NCBI GenBank assembly: GCA_049999805.1
Contig: JBNGIO010006316.1
Location: 54,426-79,956 of the forward strand
Direction: 5' to 3'
DNA: 25,531 bases
Origin: Folioceros fuciformis
Lineage: Eukaryota > Anthocerotophyta > Anthocerotopsida > Anthocerotales
The notes beneath the pieces were generated by a model. That model saw only the letters and a program-made list of their open reading frames with translations, did not search any database and was not told where the DNA came from. Each line of letters begins with the position of its first letter. Position 1 is the stretch's first letter. The translations under genes were made by a program, and so were the position numbers. Of this stretch, positions 1 through 18,909 are shown piece by piece.

Positions 1-9328
<9,328 letters not shown>

Positions 9329-10116
9329 GGCTGCAGCAGCGCACACCAGAGAAACAGAACAGAGCACACCAGAACAGAACACAACAGAGCGGAGCCGAGC
9401 GGAGCAGCGGCAGCGGCCCGGGCTCCGTATCCTCTCGTCAAGAGGAGAGAAGGAGGAGAGAAAAAGAGAGGAAAGGGAGGGATGTAGAGGAGGAGGAGTG
9501 CAGAAAACGGGGGACAGTTGTTGTTCTTGTCGCTGCGATATACATATTCCAGATATGTATATCTAAATATTCATGGCCAGCTCCCGCTTCCGGACAAGCC
9601 GTATCCACAGTGTGTATCCCTCAGTCCGGGCAAGAGGGCCGTTATAGTCGGGGTGCAAATGACGTACTGTGGCGCGGCTTCCGTGTTACGACACTTTCAT
9701 GTGTATCAACATATCCACAAGGCGAGGACCAGCTCGGACTTCTCGCCGAGTGAGTTGTCGAGCAAGGCAGCACTAGACACACGCCGCACACAGAGTCTCT
9801 GCACTGTACAATGTTGCATAGATACGTTACAATCGGTGTATCCATGTATACACTGATGATACCGGTGCACGCCACCAGCCCCCAGGAATGGGGTGAGGAG
9901 CCAAGCTACCGACAGCCGACCCGTCGCGTCGCGCCCCAAAGCGACTCGCGGAGCCGCAAAGATTCGCCTCGCCGGTTGACGCCACCACTGACACTGCCGC
10001 TGTCCCTCCCTGACGGATTCCAGAATCATAACATCCCAGGAGACGGGGACTCTCTCCTACAGTGCTGCGGGGAAAGTACAAGCTGCTCACCAACCAGGGT
10101 GCGCCAAATCCTTTCC
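9329..10116 (-). promoter_or_regulatory. GLT1 5' flank and PIG-V 3' flank
   Basis: This is the 788-bp gap between the PIG-V stop and the GLT1 start. The stretch next to GLT1 (about 9340-9480) is purine-rich on the plus strand, so the GLT1 leader would be pyrimidine-rich, as many plant 5' leaders and promoters are. An AT-rich segment at 9537-9570 could serve as the core promoter, about 210 bp above the ATG. Open frames here on either strand show no recognisable domain and I treat them as chance. No poly(A) signal for PIG-V stood out. Confidence 0.5.
9537..9563. repeat. Perfect 11-bp inverted repeat upstream of GLT1
   Basis: GATATACATAT and its reverse complement flank a 5-bp loop (TCCAG). The site lies about 210 bp above the GLT1 ATG in the only strongly AT-rich part of that flank. 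It could be a protein-binding dyad or part of the core promoter; no known motif is assigned. Confidence 0.7.
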
Positions 10117-11918
10117 TTACGTGAAAGGGTAAAAATTGGCGAACAGCAAAGTCCCGACCGCAGAGTAGACCAGGAAGTGCAGCCAAACGAGGCGCTCCAC
10201 GCCCTTGGCTTCCGCCGCGAACCAGTAAAGCGCTGGACTCACGGAAAGGAAGCGGGTGGCGACCTGCAAGAGGAGGACGAGGACGAGGGCGTCACAGCTT
10301 TCACCCAGGCCTTCCCGATGACGCTTTTGCTTGCAAACAAAACGAAGAGATAACTTTCGAGGGAAAAAAAAACAAAGGAGTGGAATCCGACGCACACACC
10401 TGCACGTGCATCACCAACGCCACAACAGCAGTCATCACAGCCAGCTGATAGACAAAACATAGGGACCCGTAAGACCCGAATCCCGTCGACTTCCTGGTCT
10501 TGTCACATTGGCCCACCCTGAGACCGCGCATATGCTTCAAAGATTCAGGGAGGCCCAGAGCCAAGAAGCCCAGCTTCTGACGTGCAGCCGTGGAGGTGAC
10601 AGTGCATGTCGCCAGCAGCAGCATAGGTGACGCGAGCAGGAAGTTGGGAAGTTGCTTCAGCTCAAAGTAGCGAAACAACCCCACGTTCCTGCAGGCAACC
10701 GAAGGAGGAGGTCAGAAACGCGTTGCAGTTGGAGTTGGGCCAGGGCATGCATGCATCGGGTGTATACCTGGTTGCTTACCAGTACCGGCTTTGGACGAAG
10801 CCGTAGATATACGGAATGGAGTCGGAACACCAGCCTCGATCTTGTCGCCTGCTGGGGTCATGGCACATCCGGTAATAGCCGAATGCTTGAAAAGCAAGGA
10901 AGGGAGCAACGGTACCTAGCGTCTGTAAGAAAGCGATGAGCACAACTTTGAGGCAGCGTGCAAAGGCCCGGGGCCACGACTTCGTTGCCCTTGCCAGCGC
11001 CAGCGATGCCGCTGCTTCGTGCATGGCTTCGAACAGGAAGAAGCCGGCATGAAGCACTCCGTTGGAGCGGACAGCGCAAGAGAGGGCGAACAGGAGAACC
11101 GCTTTCCATTTGGCTCCCGAAACTAGGTGCCACAGGCCCGCGAAGGAGAGAAGGCTGAAGAGACTCTCACTGTATCTGTGGCAGTGCACAACCATGAAAT
11201 TAGGCGGCAGGAGCAGGTGGTGTCAAGAAGCACAGCGAACGTCAAGGCTGTCAGCCATCAAACGTGAGATGTTACATGGAAGAATAGAAAACCGACGCCG
11301 GATTGAAGCAGAACAACGCTGTGGCCCTTCGTGCGCAACTTTCATCTTGCAGAACCATCCTAGACAATCTGATGTGGAGAGGCAACGGTCAAGCGTGAGC
11401 TACCAGATGTGAAGCGCAATGCATGAGCTGCCGCAGGCCGTAGACGCACCTGTACAAGTAACAAGCAGCCAGGACGAAAGCGGCATTGTTGATGACATAA
11501 CCCGCAAGCGCGAGAGTCGCTCTGAAGCCCAGTAGAGGCGTCAACCTAGAAAAAACTGCGGGACAGTGAGGAGGAGGATTGAGAGCCAAAAGAGGAAGGC
11601 AAAGGCATTTCAAGTATCACCTGTGGTGGCCAAGAGGCGCATGGCGAGTGGCAGCAGAGGCAGGAATGCGTGCGTCTGCTCATACTCATATCCGCACTGG
11701 GCGATCCGCACGTAGTACACCCCATCCCACACCACCGACTCCTCCAACACCCGGCCAAGACCACTAGCGCTGCTGCCCACACTGCCGGACGAGCCGAGAC
11801 ACGGAACATCCAGACCCGCGGACGTGTCGTATGGGCCAACCACAGCGCGAGTCAATGCTAGCAGCGCTAGCAAAGCTGAGCGCGACAAGATCGCTAATCT
11901 CACCACGCGCAGTTCCAT
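10117..11918 (-). CDS. PIGV: GPI mannosyltransferase 2 (PIG-V family)
   Basis: Adds the second mannose to the glycosylphosphatidylinositol precursor in the ER lumen, from dolichol-phosphate mannose. Exons: 11918-11621, 11555-11450, 11368-11276, 11175-10780, 10688-10400, 10263-10117; these total 1329 nt, 442 residues plus TAA. The first lumenal loop has the conserved WDG (residues 64-66) in a WDGVYYVRIAQCGYEYEQ block. Then come a FCFNPASVFYSS/IYSES block joined across intron 3, the HDP/WC-containing loop before YGFVQSRYW, the block YFELKQLPNFLLASP, and the family's C-terminal NFYPFT. Many hydrophobic segments fit a multi-pass ER membrane protein. Introns are 65-136 nt and phases match throughout. 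It seems somewhat shorter than plant relatives because the hydrophilic loop after LPNFLLASP is short. Exon 2 could instead run on past its TACAG|GTGCGT donor to a second GT about 45 nt later, but phase and homology favour the choice given. Confidence 0.9.
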
Positions 11919-12354
11919 CGGAGGCAGAAGGAGGTGGTGGCACTACTTACCCGACTAGAAGTAGGAACCAGCTCGAACCTTTGCCGGGGACACCTCTCAG
12001 AGATCACCTACCACAACAGCTATAGCATCATATGGTATGCGAAGTACCGCCCGATCGAGGCACTAGATACACATTTCTAACGCCAGTCCCAAAAATTTTA
12101 AAGTACAGTCAAAAGAGCTACAAAAGGCTGGAGGCAGGAGTTTCAGAGCGCCAACAATGCTCGACTGCCCCGGAATTGCTCCTATGGCCACAACCTTGCT
12201 ACCTGCCGTGACAGTTTGGACAAGCAAAGATAAGAGACGAGAGTCACCTGAGCTGAGCCCAGCCTAGCATAGGCTAGCGAAGCCTAGCCTGGCAGCAAGG
12301 CTAGGTTAGCCTAAGCTAGGCTAGGCTAGGCTAGGCTAGACTAGACTGAGTAGA
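11919..12354. other. Intergenic: RBM25 3' flank and PIG-V 5' flank
   Basis: This 436-bp gap must hold both the RBM25 3' UTR and the PIG-V promoter. Apart from the CTAGG-rich repeat next to the RBM25 stop I see no gene. The short plus-strand frames here look accidental. Confidence 0.6.
12261..12347. repeat. CTAGG/AGCCTAG microsatellite-like tract
   Basis: A run of CTAGG, GCTAGG, AGCCTAG and CTAGACTAG words starts 8 bp past the RBM25 stop. The words are nearly self-complementary (AGCCTAGGCT type), so the transcript could fold into several alternative hairpins. It probably lies in the RBM25 3' UTR. Confidence 0.75.
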
Positions 12355-15300
12355 CTATGCCTTGGCTCTGGAAGCCAGGCCAGTTTCAACTCGTCGGATC
12401 TCGAATATCAGCATCCTCCACATCTTCAAAACAAACATTTCAGCCTCATCGTCCAAAACCCTTTCCAAGTGCCCAAGCATGTTGGAAGCCGTTACGTGCT
12501 TTTGCGTGTGATTCACGATGAACTCAACCAAGGTGTTTTCTTCCTCCCCCAAAAATTCAGTGATCTTCTTAGCTATCCACGGCCGCATCCTCTCGTGCAG
12601 GTCATGCTGCCACAACAGAATCACCACAAATAATATGAGCGATTGTGAAATGAAATCACAGCCACACGGAGATCAAGCTCCCGGTACCTTGTCATAGATT
12701 TTCCAGTCCACCGGATATGCAAACAGTTCGTCCCTCGTCTTGGGTATACTGTCGATGAGTTGCTTCGTATCCATGACTTTGGGTTCCGTCACTTTTCCCT
12801 TATCCGACTGCCTCTCTTTGTCTCTGTCGTGCTCCTTATCCCTCTCCCTATCCCTATCCCTATCCCTATCCCTATCCCTATCCCTGTGCCTGTCCCTGTC
12901 CCTGTGACTGTGACTGTCCCGGTCCCTGTCCCTCTCTCTTTCTCTTTCCCTGTCCCGGTCCCTGTGCCGCCCCCTGTCCTTCTCCCTTCGACCTTTATCT
13001 CGTTCACCCCCTCGATCTCTCTCTTTCCTGTTTCTATCTCGGTCCATATCATCCGAGGGCCCACAGTTGGACAAGCTCTTCGCAAACTCTGCAGCTGCCG
13101 CAAGATTTGAAGCGAAACCAGGAGCCTGCTGATTAGACTGCTTGGAAGGAGCTACAGCCTGCATCTCCTCCGCACTGTAATCAATGGGAACCAAAGGCCG
13201 TAGCATTCGCTCCTTAGGAATTTCCTCTTCATCCTCCTGATGAAACACCGATGGAACAGCCGCACGCCTCCCCGATCCCATCAGACCAAATCCCAGCTTT
13301 CGAGGAGCAGAGTTACTTGAGTTACTTTTCAGTTTCAGGTCAGACTCATTAGCTGCCACGATATCCCCTCCTACTTCAGGCCTTGCAGTATCATGGCCAC
13401 CATTGCTGGAGGTCATGAGCACCTCGGCTGAAAGGCCCCACAAGCCCATGTCAGTACCAAACGTACTTTCACCAGCAAGACTCTTAAAAAAAAGGCAACA
13501 GGCGGACACATGGAATGCTTCCTACGTGCTCACTTACCCTGTGGCTGTTCTCCTTCTGAGACACTTCCAGGACTTGCATCCTTCACTGGGACATGCTGTT
13601 GTGAAGGTACTCCAACATCCACAACCGCTGCAGCCGCAGGTACCTCATGGTCTTCAGGCCGGTACACATCTACTTCCATCGCACAAGGGCTCACTTGCTT
13701 TGTTTTTTGTCTTTTCACTTCAAGCACTTCCTGCTCCTCTCTCACAACATCTGCCAAATCTTCTTCCTTTTCCCTTTGCCTCCTCTTCCTCTTCTCATCT
13801 TGCAAACTCTCCCTGTAACGCCTCTTTCTCCACTCCTCCTCATCACTCTCCTCCTCTTGCTCTTTTACCTCCCTGCGCCTATCTCTTTCCCTATCCCTTT
13901 CACGTTCCCTGTCATGCGCTCGCTGACGTTCTCTTTCCCTCTCTCTGGCCTCCCACTCCCTTTCCCTCTCCTCATACAAACGCTCTGCCTCCCTGACCCT
14001 GATCTCTCTTTCCCTCTCTCGCTTCACCCGCTCCCTTTCTCGTTCTCTCTCGTATCGTTCCAACTCCCTATCCTTCTCCCTTTCCATCTCCCTCTCGCGA
14101 TCTCTTTCCTTGTCTCTCTCACTCCGCCTGCCCCGCTCAGCAGCAGGACCACCATCAGGTCTTTCTACTTCTGCCGGTCCCTTGTGGTCCATTGTTGCTT
14201 CCTCATCGAGCTTTGCAGAAGAATCATCTACAAATCACAGAGAAACAGCCATTTGCAAACATGAGAACAAACAAAAGCGTGAACCCCAGCCCTCTGGTGA
14301 CAAATATCCAAATTTTTCAGCTTCCTTACTTCCATCCAGATTCGAATCACCCTCCTTGGACTTCGAAGTTGGATCAGCATTTGAGGTCCCCTTGCTAGAG
14401 GCATCTAAAGATGCAGTGGGTGGAAGAGGCTGTGGCATCAATCTTGCCCTGTAATCAAGTGTCAGGGACACATTGCTAAAGTTGCAGTGGATAACCAAGT
14501 ACAAGCTGCCATCCGCAAGAACAAACAATTGGCTTCCCTCGCTGGACCCACCTTTCTTGCAGCAATGCAGTGAGCAGTTGGACAGCCGAATTATCCGATT
14601 CCACATCCAGCTCGGTAACAAGTCCAAATTTTTTTGCATCATCCTCTGCTCCATCTATCTTTGCCACAAGCAGCGGATACGATGGATGGTCCACAACCTC
14701 TACGCCAGGTGCAGCCTCCTCCTTGATCTCAGCGATAGCTTCCTCTTTGAGGATTCTCTCCCTTTCTTTCCTTCTGGCCACATATCGCTCGAGATATTCA
14801 CGAGTCGCTTGATTCACATTCAACTGCAAAAGCCAGGTAACAATAGTCATTCATATTTTACGAAAAGATGGCAGAGGGTCCTGGCAGCCCTGCCCTGATA
14901 CGTTCGTGTGCGTGGCAGAACATGCAGACAGATGCAGGTGATCAGAGGAGTGAAAGAGGTACCACGAGCTCCTGGCCGTCGAGGGCAAACTTGTTGAGGA
15001 GCCTCAAAGCTCTGAGAACACCTTCAGCAGATTCAAATTCGCAAAACCCAAATCCCTTGGGCGACCCAGTAGTGGGATCCTGCGCCCTTTTCCAGCTTTT
15101 GATAGGACCACACAACTGCTCACCAAGGGAAGTGAAGTGAGTGAGAACTTACACCAAAAACGCACAACGTGGTACAAGGGACGACAAAGACCTTAGCTGG
15201 TGGAGTGATGGATTCCTTCATCACAGCCGTGACGCATAAATTTGCAGCCTCACCTCCAGAATGGACCTTAAGACGTCATCCTCTACAGTTGTAGAAATTT

Positions 15301-15727
15301 TCCCCACGTAAACTGTGGTGTGAGGCTTTTCAGGTGGGGCGACAAGCTGACCCACACCCTTGGCAGCAAGATCCGAGAGTATAATTCCAGGAGGTGGTTT
15401 GAGAACAGGAGGGTGAGGTCGAAGGCCGTTCCCAAGTGGCCTTGGCAGTGGCATGCTGCCGGTCGGCGACGGTGAAGGCCCGAGCATAGGACGTGGCAGG
15501 TACCCTGGGGCAGGTGGAGGCATTGTCGGAAAAGCCGGCGCCGAGTAACGCGGGACACCTTTCGCAGCAAGCTCGGGCACAGTCATTCCAGAAGGAGGCT
15601 GCAGAACAGGAGCATGAGTGCGAACTCCGTCGTTAACCGGTCTCGTAAGAGGCATGGTGGTGGCCGCCGGTGGTGGTGAAGGGCCGAGCATAGGCCGGGC
15701 CACATACCCTTGAGCAGAGTGAGCCAT
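12355..15727 (-). CDS. RBM25: RNA-binding protein 25 homologue (RRM, RE/RD-rich, PWI)
   Basis: A nuclear splicing regulator that binds pre-mRNA and U1 snRNP partners and affects 5' splice-site choice. Exons: 15727-15254, 15115-14963, 14823-14552, 14448-14330, 14227-13538, 13427-12688, 12606-12355; total 2700 nt, 899 residues, TAG stop. Order: a Pro-rich N-terminus with a 68-residue tandem duplication; an RRM with RNP2 VYVGKI (about 139-144) and RNP1 KGFGFCEF (about 178-185); the plant motif LNVNQATREYLERYV; a long Arg/Glu-rich region (exon 5, about 340-560); an Arg/Asp-rich region (exon 6); and a PWI domain, where DWKIYDK/HDLHERMRPWI spans intron 6 and FVLKMWRMLIFEIRRVE follows. The start is uncertain: the frame stays open beyond 15841 without another ATG I could find, so an upstream exon is possible. 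Exon 2 could end 3 nt earlier. Long plus-strand frames opposite exons 5-6 are shadows of the charged repeats. Confidence 0.93.
12841..12960. repeat. Hexanucleotide repeat coding the RD/RE tract of RBM25
   Basis: Plus-strand CTATCC repeats (about six perfect units from 12848) grade into CTGTCC and CTTTCC variants. On the minus strand they read as alternating Arg-Asp/Arg-Glu codons. The repeat keeps the alternating-charge pattern despite base changes. It is likely to vary in length between individuals and to be prone to assembly collapse. Confidence 0.85.
15320..15727 (-). repeat. Tandem duplication within RBM25 exon 1
   Basis: Two adjacent units of 68 and 67 codons (about 15727-15524 and 15523-15320). 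Shared landmarks in order: FPTM, a GY..RPMLGPSP block, MPL.RP, an HAPVLQPP or HPPVLKPP block, and L/DLAAKGV. The units have diverged (for example AHSAQGYVA against PPPAPGYLP), so the duplication is not recent. It lies in the Pro-rich segment before the RRM. Confidence 0.88.
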
Positions 15728-16739
15728 GGTAGGAAACGGCCGGTGCAGAGAAGCGCGACCTAACGGTAGCGGGCGGCACCAACCGAGATATGGTGGCGGC
15801 TCCCCCGGCTCAGCATATATAGTTACAGCCGGACCCGGCACCCGAGAAATGGCAATAGAATGCGTTCCGACCCAAGAGCGATTGCTGTGGCAGACACAAG
15901 CGCAAAGCTAGGGTTTCCTACAAACAAGCCCTGTGGTATGACATCCCAGGCCCAGCCATGGCCGCTCCACAAGATTGATCCCCCGGACGCGTACTCTTCC
16001 TCCTGCGGACGCCACAAAGGCGGCACACCGTAGTCGATGCCTGCCTGGCTTGCCCTCAACTGCCTGCTGTCGTCTCCCGTAAATGAAAGGCAGGCAAGCT
16101 ACAAGATAGCTCCCTCCTTCACGCAAATCTTACAACCTGCGTGTGCTTCCAGAGTGTGGTCCGAGACAACCATAGGTGACAGCAACCGACTGGCGAGACC
16201 GGCGCGCTGGACAAATGCATCATGCTCCTCCGTCGAAGCCAATCCCTGGCATCCCCGAAAACATGGTAGTATCCTCGTGGCAGGCGTCCCTAATATGCTT
16301 GCCCAACTCCTGATTATAGTAGCTATGGTCATGCGGCAGGAACTAATTACATACGAGAATTAAGTACAGTATCGAGAGTGTACTTCGAAAAGCCGGAATT
16401 GTGGAGCCGACGCTTAATGTTCATATTGGAAAGGAAATAATTAAGATTTTACTCCCAAGGAATAAATTATTTAATCAATTTTTTATTATTGAAAAAGAGA
16501 TGGAAAGTCCATCAACTCTAAAGATTGGAGGAAAAGAGAATAACCCGAGCAGGGCCAAACGCAAAAACGTACTAGCCCTTTGAATATCATTTTCAAAAAC
16601 TACTTATTGCTCCTAAAGTGGTATGATTGTGGAATAACAAAAAGTTTACATATCACCAGTACGAAAGAAGCCGCTTGTTACTGTTGTACAAACAGCGTTG
16701 GCCAATGCTCTTTGAAAAGCAATGCATACACGTTGTCTG
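15728..16739. other. RBM25 upstream region
   Basis: About 1 kb with no recognisable gene. The RBM25 frame remains open without an ATG for at least 114 bp above the chosen start, so a 5' UTR or an extra first exon lies here. Composition becomes AT-rich beyond about 16400, which probably marks the end of the regulatory flank. Confidence 0.5.
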
Positions 16740-16852
16740 TTGTCGAAAGCTGAATACACGTTGTCGAAAGTTGAATACACATTGTCCAAAGCTGAATACA
16801 CATTGTCGAAAGGTGAATAAACGTTATCTAAAGCTGAATACGAAAGAAGACA
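16740..16852. repeat. 21-bp minisatellite, five copies
   Basis: Five tandem copies on the pattern TTGTCGAAAGCTGAATACAC, period 21 bp, with one to four changes per copy. Because 21 is a multiple of three, both strands stay open (KLNT-type heptads on plus, DNVYSAF-type heptads on minus). The heptads have no family I recognise, and no start context supports a gene. Confidence 0.85.
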
Positions 16853-17572
16853 CATCACTCTATTTAACATGGTGATTTGTGTTTCTCCTAAGACCTAGGA
16901 TCCCGAGGCCTTGTCCAACCGCAAGCTCTGCCAACTAAGGGTGCTCCAAACTGATATCACAAGCAAGGCTTATATGAGTAGCTCAATGATAGATATATGT
17001 CTACATATGCAAGTTGCAATGGCAAAGATGCAAGGTTCTACGATGCAAGGCAACTTGCACATGTCTATGCAATTGCAAGACATTATCGATAGAGATTCTC
17101 AAGGCGGAGAAGGCAACAGCTGGTGAAGGAGACATCATGGGTTGAAAGGGAACCTTAACTAGATAGTATTTTCTTTGCCTTAGCCCTAACAAATAGACAC
17201 ACATCTATACAGTAGATTAGGCATATCATCAGCTAATAGGAAGGATGGCCTTTGGACCAAGTATGTAGGTATACCATGGTACTAAGTTATTAAGTACCAA
17301 AGTCTCATGACATAAATCGGACCTTACTATACTTTATTAATTGAATTCTTCTTCTTCTACTTCCATTTACTTCATTATGCCAACACACTTTGAATACCCA
17401 AAAGAAGAAAACAAACTTTGTAACCAACATTAAATGTAGTTTCATTTATTGGGTTTTTGTCCTATGCACAAACTTTTATGTATCCTCATCCTTCGTCTCC
17501 TTAATAATACTAACACACTAGAAGCAATGTGAGTCACTTCGTGAACGGCTCCCTATTGTTAATGGAAGCAGG
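16853..17572. other. AT-rich intergenic DNA
   Basis: I see no gene, RNA or clear repeat here. A few ATGCAA/TGCAAG words recur around 17005-17080, too weakly to call a repeat. Part of it may belong to the left end of the element A LTR, whose other boundary cannot be set because no second LTR copy is in view. Confidence 0.4.
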
Positions 17573-17870
17573 AAAAGCTCATTGAATATGATACATAGAT
17601 GGTTACCTACTATTGATGGNNNNNNNNNNAAAAGCTCATTGAATATGATACATAGATGGTTACCTACTATTGATGGAAGGAGCAAAAGCTCATTGAATAG
17701 TCATGATACATAGATGGTCCCCTCCTGTTGATGGAACGAGCAAAAGCTCATTGGATAGTCATGATCCATAGATGGTCCCCTCTTATTGATGGAAGGGGCA
17801 AAAGCTCATTGAACAATCATCATACACATAGGGTTCCGTACAATTGATTGAAGTAGCAAAAAAGTCATTA
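17573..17870. repeat. 54/58-bp tandem repeat with assembly gap
   Basis: Copies beginning AAAAGCTCATTGA start at 17573, 17630, 17684, 17742 and 17800, with a decayed sixth near 17857. Left copies lack a 4-bp piece found in the right ones, giving periods near 54 and 58. Ten Ns (17620-17629) interrupt it, and the 47 bases on either side of the gap are identical, so true copy number is unknown. It may lie in the U3 part of the element A LTR. Confidence 0.85.
17620..17629. other. Assembly gap (10 N)
   Basis: Ten Ns between two identical 47-bp repeat halves. A gap of unknown size inside a tandem repeat is expected where assembly stalls. Confidence 0.95.
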
Positions 17871-17929
17871 AACAGTCACACAAGAGATGGTTAGAGAGTT
17901 CAATAGTCCTTGACACTTGCACAAACAAG

Positions 17930-18196
17930 TAGCTTTTGGTGTGAACACGACAAAGCTACAAGGTATTAGAAAAGCAAGAGCCGTTATATTAAGTTTAGGA
18001 ACAAATGGTACAGGTAGTTTCGCATTTCCAATTTAGACGACCGCTTAACATTTTGTATAAGACATTCGCTTTTCAATAAACAATATCATTTTTTGCTTGA
18101 CACTCGTGAGGACGTTTCTCTTCCATGGCTCACAAGAACATCCGTTGCCTTAGCCTTCTCAATTTGATCCTGCCATAGCTAGTTTCATAGCTTTTA
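17930..18196 (+). repeat. Right part of the 5' LTR of copia element A
   Basis: This stretch ends directly before a copia PBS. It contains a TATA-like TGTATAAG at 18055-18062 and AATAAA at 18075-18080, the promoter and polyadenylation layout of an LTR. The left LTR edge is not visible. Confidence 0.5.
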
Positions 18197-18209
18197 TGGT
18201 ATCAGAGCC
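18197..18209 (+). other. Primer-binding site of element A
   Basis: TGGTATCAGAGCC matches the common plant Ty1/copia primer-binding site, complementary to the 3' end or a half-molecule of initiator tRNA-Met. It fixes the plus-strand orientation of element A. Confidence 0.9.
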
Positions 18210-18215
18210 AGTTCA

Positions 18216-18737
18216 ATGAGTCCTTGGCAAATGCGATGGGTGTCAATCCACCTTGAATACATCACTTTCACCGTAAAGATGCCAAGACAAAGATTTCATG
18301 CACTCGACACGCAATCTTCTCTGACGCGCCCATCTTCTGCTTGCTTGGACCAGATTCTTTGTTCCTTTTGCAGATCTCTGGAGAAGAGGGCGACTTCGTC
18401 AACTCCCCGGAGTCATCCCACACGCTTTCGGACGCTGACACGTGAATGCCGACACCGACATCCCGCCATTGCGTTTGTTCTTCACTATGCGACCGGGAGA
18501 GGTTTACATACGAAGAAATCCCCAACTCCAAGACGTTCCAATGAAGATAAAATTGCATCTCTTCATAGAGAGCTCTACACTCTACAAAAGCGTGTAAGCG
18601 AGCAGGACGCATTCATCACAAGGATATTTGAAAACATTGAGGTTCTTCAGTTGTCTTGTGTAGAACATTTTCAAACGGATATCAAATGTGTCAGTCTTTC
18701 TCGAGCCAGAACATACATGTCTAGCACCATGTTGTAG
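18216..18737 (+). CDS. Leader ORF of element A, coiled-coil protein of unknown function
   Basis: An intact 173-codon frame starts 7 bp after the PBS, before the gag gene. The first two thirds are Arg/Ser/Thr-rich with many Pro. The last third has a predicted amphipathic helix with regular Leu/Ile/Val spacing (around NEDKIASLHRELYTLQKRV and the residues after it), suggesting a coiled coil. It has no zinc knuckle or known retroelement domain. Canonical copia elements go from PBS to gag with a short leader, so this extra frame is unusual. Element B has a similarly placed frame of different sequence. It could be a captured host fragment, an accessory protein or a chance frame. Confidence 0.45.
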   Translation: MSPWQMRWVSIHLEYITFTVKMPRQRFHALDTQSSLTRPSSACLDQILCSFCRSLEKRATSSTPRSHPTRFRTLTRECRHRHPAIAFVLHYATGRGLHTKKSPTPRRSNEDKIASLHRELYTLQKRVSEQDAFITRIFENIEVLQLSCVEHFQTDIKCVSLSRARTYMSSTML

Positions 18738-18909
18738 TTTCTTGTTTATAATAGATAGTTCAGACTCTGAGGATGAAATTGTCGTAGACATTTCATCTCT
18801 CTTTGCTGAACCTCCTAACCTCTTTGTCTGGGATTTCTCCCCGAGCAATCTCTTAAAGAGACAACGTCCGCAACAATCAATCCCCAATGGGACTCTTAAT
18901 CCTGTAGCC

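Noticed and set aside
9329-9382. Longer GLT1 N-terminus beginning at 9382
   Set aside because: That frame begins with GTG, not ATG; the ATG at 9328 opens a typical transit peptide.
9811-10353. 180-codon plus-strand frame
   Set aside because: It overlaps the last PIG-V exon antisense and the intergenic flank, and its composition is not protein-like.
11389-11449. Extension of PIG-V exon 2 to a later GT donor
   Set aside because: Phase does not match exon 3; the TACAG donor joined to the TTGTCTAGG exon restores the family pattern RLS...D...RAT.
12841-12960. CCCTAT repeats resembling telomeric DNA
   Set aside because: Plant telomere units are CCCTAAA-like; here the hexamers keep the RBM25 frame and code Arg-Asp/Glu.
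12760-14264. Long plus-strand frames (IPIPIP-rich, Leu/Pro-rich) opposite RBM25
   Set aside because: They are complements of the charged repeat exons and have no domain or independent support.
15728-15841. RBM25 starting at 15841
   Set aside because: The codon there is GTG; the first ATG in that frame is 15727, though an upstream exon remains possible.
17573-17870. Regular repeats with spacers, superficially CRISPR-like
   Set aside because: Units are adjacent and variable without unique spacers, and the window is plant nuclear DNA.
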